Of a stretch of DNA of 64,000 nt, positions 57,452 through 64,000 are shown one piece after another (position 1 is the stretch's first letter; each line of letters starts with the position of its first letter). The stretch comes from Dolomedes plantarius (taxonomy: Eukaryota > Arthropoda > Arachnida > Araneae > Dolomedidae). The DNA lies in NCBI GenBank assembly GCA_907164885.2, contig OU015495.1, forward strand, positions 103,824,622 through 103,888,621, in the 5' to 3' direction. The notes beneath the pieces were generated by a model. That model was not told the DNA's origin. It did no database searches and saw nothing but the letters and a program-made list of their open reading frames with translations. A program made the position numbers and the translations under genes.

Positions 57452-60400
57452 ATTAAATTATTAATGTCAAAATACACATTTGGCAATCTGTAATTAGAAA
57501 AATACTGACAGAAAGATCCCTAAAGCTTAACATTGGGTTTGAAGCTTTAGGAGGTCAAATGATAGTAGTATCAAATTGGACATATGGAAACGTAACTCTC
57601 TCATGAAAATTACAATTGTTAAAGCAAAGTTTGGGCTTGGTAAATTCTAGCCCGTAAACATAATTAAAACGAGAAGAAAAAAAGCAGCATCTTATGTCTA
57701 GATGTACAGCTGCTTCAATATTTATCGCTCCAATTCCTCCCAATTCCATAAAGTGTTCATAATTGATACTTTCATTGAATTCCTATCGTCGAATCATTTT
57801 CATTTGTTTGTAAACTGTTTTTATCTGGGTTGAATTTTGAGTTCAAAAGTAAAATAATGTGAAACTTTATAAAATCTGTCAAGGCCTTTTGAAAATAAAT
57901 ATTTTGATATCTGAATAAGGCTCTAGATTAGAAGTTGCACAATCAACTTTTGCAACTTATTTATGCAGATATTATTTATACTTCATAACGGATAAACACA
58001 CTTAGGCAAGAAATTAAGCAGAAGAAAATAAAAAAATTAAAATCCAGTAATGGCTGTATGCATTTCGTATATAGATTATTATTTTCTCATTTCTAAGTAT
58101 TCTTTTTAGGAAAGGTATGCGATTAGAATCCAAGTTCTTTATTCCTTTATAGACCACAAATAGACACATAAATGGATTCACCACGATTTTCTCCGATAGG
58201 GAGCAATTTGCTTACCTCACCTCATAGTGGTCTCTATTTGTGGGACATTTTAAGCTAAAGTAATACGTCACTCCCCTCTGAATTTCTGCTAATCTTCTTG
58301 AAAACACTCTGATGGGTCCATTGAGTCTGGGTACCTCCTTAATGGGTCCATTGAGTCTCAATACACCCAAGTTAAAATACTGCCCAAGAAAACTAGGTAC
58401 AGCAAGAGCTAGAAATATACCAAAATCTGTATCAGTCAGATTTTCAGCTCAGGCTGAAAGTTTAGAAAGAAATGATTGAAATGATATGTATCCTTAGAGA
58501 AAAGGGAGTCCAAAGGCGGATCTAGAAAATTTTTTCGGGAGGAGCAAATAATTTGAGAAAACCAATGAAGATCTATGGCAGGAACCCATAGCTTCTTAAT
58601 ACATACACACACAGAAAAAGAAGCATTTGTGAATTACCCATAGAGACAATCACACATAATGATCCTTGGCTTGATCAAAAACTATAATAACAAGTTTGAC
58701 AAAAAATTGCCATTCTCGTTTTTTAGTGTGGATATTAAGATGTGTGTTCCTTTTTTTTTTTATAAATTTCATGTTAAGTAACAATGAAGACCTATTTCGG
58801 TTTTTTATTTTGCAGATTAATGCCCTGCTGTCATCCTTTCTATTTTTTATTTTTATATTAATTTCAAATTTTTATTTTTTATTTTACCCTGGAATCCTTT
58901 TTAATTTAGAGAAAATTTGTTATTACCGCAATGGGTGATTCAGCACCTTATAGTTTAGGATATCAGTGTATTGTATTTCAGTGATAATTTGTATAGTATT
59001 TTACTAAAATAGTACAGAATAGCTTGTTTTTATCATTGCTTTATCACAAAATTTTCTAACAGTTTATTATCAATAAAGTGAATATGTAATATGTTTAAAA
59101 TTATGTAAATATTTCTCAACAATATTTACATATTTAAAAACTAACTATTGTGTTTACTTAAATCAGTATGAAATAGTTCATAAATGAAGTCAAAATAAAT
59201 AGGTTGTTTTGGGAAACCAAAAAAATCTCATCTTTAATCCTATCTTAAAACGTACAGTAATTAAAATTTTTATTATTAAAACCAAAAATTAATATACATG
59301 GTGCTCTTAGCCCTTAACTAGAGCTATTTTTAAAATTTTTTAATTTTTTTTCCTCTGACAAAATTCTTAATAAGAATGTTGTTTCACATGGTATGTATGG
59401 ATGCGTGATAAGTAGTTAAATGATATAGAAAAAAATTACAGAGCCGTTAGACTCCTGATTTTCATCCAATTTGATCGTTTCGAACTTTTCTTCTCAATGT
59501 TTCTCAGATATCTTAAATGTTCTTTAGATAAATACCTTTTGTAAAATAAATTATAAAGTTAACTTAATACTGCAGTTTAAAATTCCGACGTAAGCAAAGA
59601 AAAAAATTCCAAGATGCTGAAAAGAACAGCTTTCTTGGAAATTTTCGTCTGAATTTTAACAGTGCGGATGCTGCCAACGAAGAAAAGCTCAAAGAAATAC
59701 ATCTTTTAAAGATCTGTGATAAGTTACATGAAAATAGACCTCTCCTATGGGCAATGAATAGATAAGCTCTTCACACGCGTGGCCTTGGGACCTTTTTCGT
59801 TTGATAGTAATTATTGGGACACTGGAGTATTTATTTTCTTCTTATTTGACGTCATTGGCATAGAATATCCTACATGTTTAATCGGGTAAGTACAATAAAA
59901 AAATTTCAAAAGATGTTTGCTATACCAAGGAATAAAAACATTTCGGTTTCCTTAAGGATATTTGTTATTTTACACCCGTAAAATTTGACCGGTGGACCGC
60001 AAAACGCTTATCCATTCCTATGAAAATTGAACGCGTTTGTTTGATAAAAGATTCTTAAGGCTTCAAAACGTTTAAGAAGATCTAGGACATAAAATTGTAT
60101 ACATTTATTAAATGTGTTTCTGTATAAACTCATAATTCAAATAGAAAATACTCAAACAATTTCAAATTTCGTTTTAAAAATTTTGAAATTTAAAATGATC
60201 AAAGTGTCTAAATTTTAAAATATATATCCAAAATAATAGTTCTTTTGACATAATTTTTCCTCTCTTAGGCCGAGGAAAGGGTTTTAAAATTATTTCGCTG
60301 CAGGATTTATAAAAATTTTATTATAAAACATATTAATCTACTAAATCCGTTTTTTTTATGATGGGCAATATTTTCAGAATGTTTATTCCAGGGGAAAAAT

Positions 60401-61669
60401 CGTGTAGATAGCTTAATGAAAATAGAACAAAGGAACGCTATAGAAAACTATAAAAAGCTACCTTTTCTCTTTAAGAGGGCAAATTGTAAAAATGTATGAT
60501 TACGAGTTTGCTATTTTCAAAATATTTTCCCGTTCATACTGTAATGAAAAATTAAAGGATTAAAAGCTTTTATACCTGCAGTTATTTTTAGTTTCTTTTA
60601 TAAAAATTTTACATTTATTCCAAGCATTTTGAAGGAGGTACATAAATACTCTAATTATATTTTTTAAAAATCCCATCACTTATACCAATTTTTACGAATC
60701 GTTAAGAATGAAAAAAAAAATTTATTTAAATGATGCTAAATATTAAGTATTCTTTTTTTAGAAAAAAAGTACCGTTTCATGTCTAAAATTTTAAGATTCA
60801 AATATTTAATAACGCCGATTGAAAATGTTTCTGAAAATTAAGTCCTTTAAACAAAGTATTCCTCTCTCAGCGAACAGAGAGCAGCATTGCAGTTTGAAGT
60901 GTCGCGCTCTTTTTTACATAAATTTAATGGTAAAAACACTGAAATATAATAACAATAAAAAAGGTTTTAAATTGATAACTCATGGACCAAAGGGATGGTT
61001 TAGTTTTGGGGAGAAAATGGCCACCGACCTTCAATTGGCGCATTTTCTCTGGTCGTTCTGTAGAAGGATAATTAAAGCTAAACGCTGTTTAAACAACGCG
61101 TTTTTGGAAAGTTAAATGCATTTCCCAAGGAGGAAATATTTTCTCGCCACGCATTCGTGTAGATTATCAGTAACTGAACTCAAAAATATTAACAAACTTG
61201 TTAAAAAAAAACTCGCTTTTCTCTCTATCTTTATTAATATTTAAGAGAAAAAAAAAGTACAATTAACATAAGGAAAGTGGAAATTATTTGAAGCTTTTAA
61301 TCTGGAAAATATTTAGAAAAAATTAACTTTAATCATAGATTTTAGAGAAAAAGTGGGGTGAAAATTTAATTTTAGCCATAGTCTTTAAATTACTCATTTA
61401 AATAGCTTTCCAGAAATGCTTCTCTTTTTTTTCTTCGCATTTTGCTTCATTGGACTGCTAACAAACGAAGAGCTTGGGAAATAGATGAATCTATAATTAG
61501 ACTATTAGGTTATCGAAATTGTTTTGCGGCTTTTATTTAGGCATGTTCAACTTGTTGCATGAAATAATATACTATTATATTTTTGCCTTATCTATTAATT
61601 TGTACCTTTAACGAAGATGATGCTTTCTCTCACACTTGCACTTGAATTTTTTTTCTAAGCTTTCGTTAA
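57452..61669. other. Unannotated 4.2 kb
   Basis: No supported gene. Tandem duplication of AATGGGTCCATTGAGTCT near 58313-58357. Possible decayed inverted pair around 58150-58250 (TAGACCACAAATAGAC and GTCTCTATTTGTGG). Confidence 0.5.
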
Positions 61670-62112
61670 TCTATATATATAAAACAGTTCCGTAACGGAC
61701 ACATTCACTGACTGACATACAACGCACAGACCAAACCGCTGGACCTAAAGGGCTGAAATTTTGCATGGCGATTCTTCTTATAGTGTAGAGGTGCACTAAG
61801 AGAGATTTTTGAAAAATTCTTCTTAGACATTTTATAATTAAATTTTTAAGCTATTTTTGTAACTTTTTTAAAGTTTGCATTTAAAATAATACTTTGACGG
61901 TTATAAAATTTATATCACGAGAAAGATCATAAAATTTCCTTTAAAATGAGATCTTTTTCGAATCTTTACCTCCATTTCCCGAGTTTTGGTGCATTTTTAA
62001 AGATAAATTTTAAGAATTCAATTTATTATTAAATGCTGATCACGTGATTTCTTTTTCTGGTACTTTAAATAAATTTATCGTCACGTTCATAAAAATTAAA
62101 TACACAAAAATA

Positions 62113-63758
62113 CAGTGGCTCCCAAAAGTGTTCGTACACTTACGATTTTCAATGAAATAGGGGTCTATCCATTGATTAAAATGAATATTTCAGAATGGGT
62201 ATTTAATAATAAGATCTATAATCTATTCTTAACAAAACTGCATGAAATATTTTGAAAATATAGTAAAACTTTATTTTTAAGAAATCTATAATCCAAAAGT
62301 AACAAAAACTTTATCTCACAAAAGTCATCGTACACTTGTAAAAAATCTCTACATATTAGTAAATATTCTGATTTTTCGTTAAATTAATATTTAGTAGGAT
62401 ATCCTTTAGCATCCACAACAGCTTTTAAACGTCTGGGAATAGATTGCTTTAGTTCTTTTGTAATTTTTGCATCAATGTTCATCCATTCTTCCATCATATT
62501 TTTTTTTTAGTTCGCTTTTCGTGTGAATGTCGTGTTTTTGTACTCGAACCTCCAGTTCTCTCCAAATATGTTCTATTGGGTTTAAATCTCGCGATTGAGG
62601 TGGTGTTTTCAAAACTTGTGGACAATTATAGAGACACCAGATGCGAACGTTGAGAGCCGTGTGCTTAGGATAGTTATCTTGATTAAAAAATCAAAGTTGT
62701 TTCTAATACCCAAATTTTGAGCTGATAATTTTAAATTGTCTCTTAAAATATTTATAAAAAGAGCATGATTCATTATGCCATGAATAAATACCAAATTTCC
62801 TAGTCCTGATGATGACACAAGGATACCTCCACCGGCATGCTTAACCGTTCCTACTAAGTTCTTGGGATTAAGTTCCTCATTTTTTTTCTTCTCCATACAA
62901 TTATACGCCCATCAGCACCAAAAATGTTCATTGGCAAATAAGACATTATTCCAATAGGTTTGGGGCTTATTTATCATTGATAGTGCTAAGGGAAGCCTAA
63001 ACTTTCAGTGTTTCTCACTCACAAAAAATTTTCTATGGGCAGAACGCCCATGTAATTCAGCTGTTCTGAGAACTCGTAAAAAATTTTCAGGTGAAATTGA
63101 AGTAGCAAATGTTTCATTAATTTCTGCAGAAACTTTTACAGCACTCAAACGTGGATTTTTCACAAATTTTCTAATTATAAATCTCTGATCACGTTTTGTT
63201 AACTTTGCCGGACGGCCTTTTCTTATCCTGTTTTCGATCCAATTTTCTTCTTTAAAGCGTTTTTTCACATACTGCACAGTAGAATGGGATAAATAAAGTA
63301 ATTTAGCAATATTCCGAACTGATTTACCACTACTATGATGAAAAATAATCAATTTTCGAATGCTGTTTGTTGTTTCTTTACGACTACGAGCCATTTTTAA
63401 ATAATAAATAGAATATTACGGAGTAGGCAAGCAAAAATTAAAGCCAAACGATATTTTAAATGCCACCACAATTCAAAAATAAAAATAAAACGCCAGACAA
63501 TAATTTTAATTATGAATTTATCCGAAAACATTTCAGTGTACGATGACTTTTGTGAGATAAATTTTTTGTTACTTTTGTATTATTGGTTTCTTAAAAATAA
63601 AGTTTTACTATGTTTCCAAAATATTTCATGTAGTTTTGTTCAGAATAGATTATAGATCTTATTATTAAATACCCATTCTGAAATATTCATTTTAATCAAT
63701 GGATAGACCCCTATTTCATTGAAAATCGTAAGTGTACGAACACTTTTGGGAGCCACTG
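62113..63758 (-). mobile_element. Tc1-like element with ~220-bp inverted ends
   Basis: CAGTGGCTCCCAAAAGTGTT at 62113 is mirrored at 63758. The inverted similarity runs about 220 bp inward on each side with few differences. TA flanks both sides. The other Helitron-like copy lacks it at the same place (near 5830), so the insertion site is certain. Confidence 0.93.
62384..63394 (-). pseudogene. Tc1-like transposase, frameshifted
   Basis: ATG at 63394 (MARSRKETTNSIRKLIIFHH). Two helix-turn-helix parts follow: KSVRNIAKLLYLSHSTVQYV, and the RKGRPAKL linker with FVKNPRLSAVKVSAEI. The chain runs open to 63005. Further on, several frame changes break it. GGILVSSSGLGNLVFI is at about 62815 and SRDLNPIEHIWRELEV, with the catalytic Glu, at about 62590. 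The natural C-terminus IPRRLKAVVDAKGYPTKY is followed by TAA at 62384. The second Asp motif is not intact. The normal length is about 340 residues. Confidence 0.85.
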
Positions 63759-63972
63759 TAAATATTTTTTTCTCTTGATAATGCGGCAGACGATTGGACA
63801 TTAACCAAAAAAATATTAAAATACAGTAAAAGAAATGTTCTACAAATTGTATATATATTAACTGTACAAGATTCTTTAGTATTCTTTATATCAGATTTAA
63901 TTTGAATATTTTCTTCTTCATTGTTTTGTCTATAAAAATATCCCTTACGATTTTTTTATAAATATATATATA

Positions 63973-64000
63973 CTAGCTGAAAACCCGCGCTTCGCTACGG
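63973..64000 (-). mobile_element. Helitron-like terminus cut by the window end
   Basis: CTAGCTGAAAACCCGCGCTT then CGCTACGG, the complement of a Helitron-like 3' end with its hairpin. It is preceded by A as expected. The rest lies outside the window. Confidence 0.5.

Larger units (their letters stand above)
61670..63972 (+). mobile_element. Helitron-like element, second copy, carrying a long-TIR Tc1
   Basis: Starts TCTATATATATAAAACAGTT after an A and parallels 5397-5860 almost base for base (GGACCTAAAGGGCTGAAATT, GCATGGCGATTCTTCTTATA). It continues after the Tc1 insertion with ATAATGCGGCAGACGATTGG, as the other copy does at 5850. The 3' terminus seen at 5397-7393 is not present. Another terminus in reverse orientation follows at 63973. 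Confidence 0.55.

Noticed and set aside
60819..61115. 98-residue open frame
   Set aside because: Lys/Asn-rich and AT-driven with no recognisable motif, no neighbouring exon signals.

Overview
This is eukaryotic nuclear DNA: AT-rich, intron-bearing and packed with nested transposable elements. The one conserved cellular gene recognised with certainty is XBP1, the bZIP transcription factor of the unfolded protein response. It lies on the plus strand as six exons over 13.4 kb (29433-42874). Its protein, together with the repeats (Tc1/mariner, hAT, pogo, BEL/Pao, a tRNA-derived SINE, Helitron-like elements), points to an arthropod, most likely a chelicerate such as a spider. That placement is inference; nothing in the window proves it.

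Layout. 1-26615 is almost pure transposon graveyard. It contains an hAT element with perfect 8-bp target duplication (889-4442) that was invaded by a retroelement with about 0.9-kb inverted arms (1308-3881). Next come a Helitron-like element carrying a Tc1 copy (5397-7393), a palindromic MITE split by a piggyBac-like insert (9761-11126), two further hAT elements (11911-13006, 13143-13663), a young LTR element that encodes only a Gag-like protein (17033-20544), and a decayed BEL/Pao polyprotein region (21514-26615) with three MITEs in it. 26793-28035 holds a minus-strand gene with a DUF4806 domain and its own poly(A) signal. Its presumed 5' side faces the XBP1 promoter.

XBP1. The promoter has a perfect ERSE (CCAAT-N9-CCACG) 95 bp before the ATG. 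Exons 1-3 encode the basic region and leucine zipper. Exon 4 holds the two IRE1 hairpins. Removing 23 nt there changes frame and opens the long XBP1s reading frame through exons 5 and 6 (402 aa by my count). Left unspliced, the other frame continues through exons 4-6 as XBP1u (275 aa). XBP1u includes a hydrophobic segment and ends in a C-terminus strikingly like the vertebrate XBP1u translational-arrest peptide. So 237 nt are read in two frames. The 5' IRE1 loop departs from consensus. Exon 3 has a nearly identical tandem copy whose donor site is gone and which runs straight into a stop codon. The introns carry hAT, pogo/Tigger and MITE insertions.

42875-64000 holds the XBP1 3' region, copies of a tRNA-derived SINE, small MITEs, a mariner-like pseudogene with a TAAAG-type expansion, and an hAT element split by a Tc1 copy whose transposase has a single stop. 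It also holds a 504-bp element with perfect 76-bp inverted ends and a captured protease-like fragment, and a second Helitron-like element with a long-TIR Tc1 inside. Long stretches without recognisable content are listed as such.
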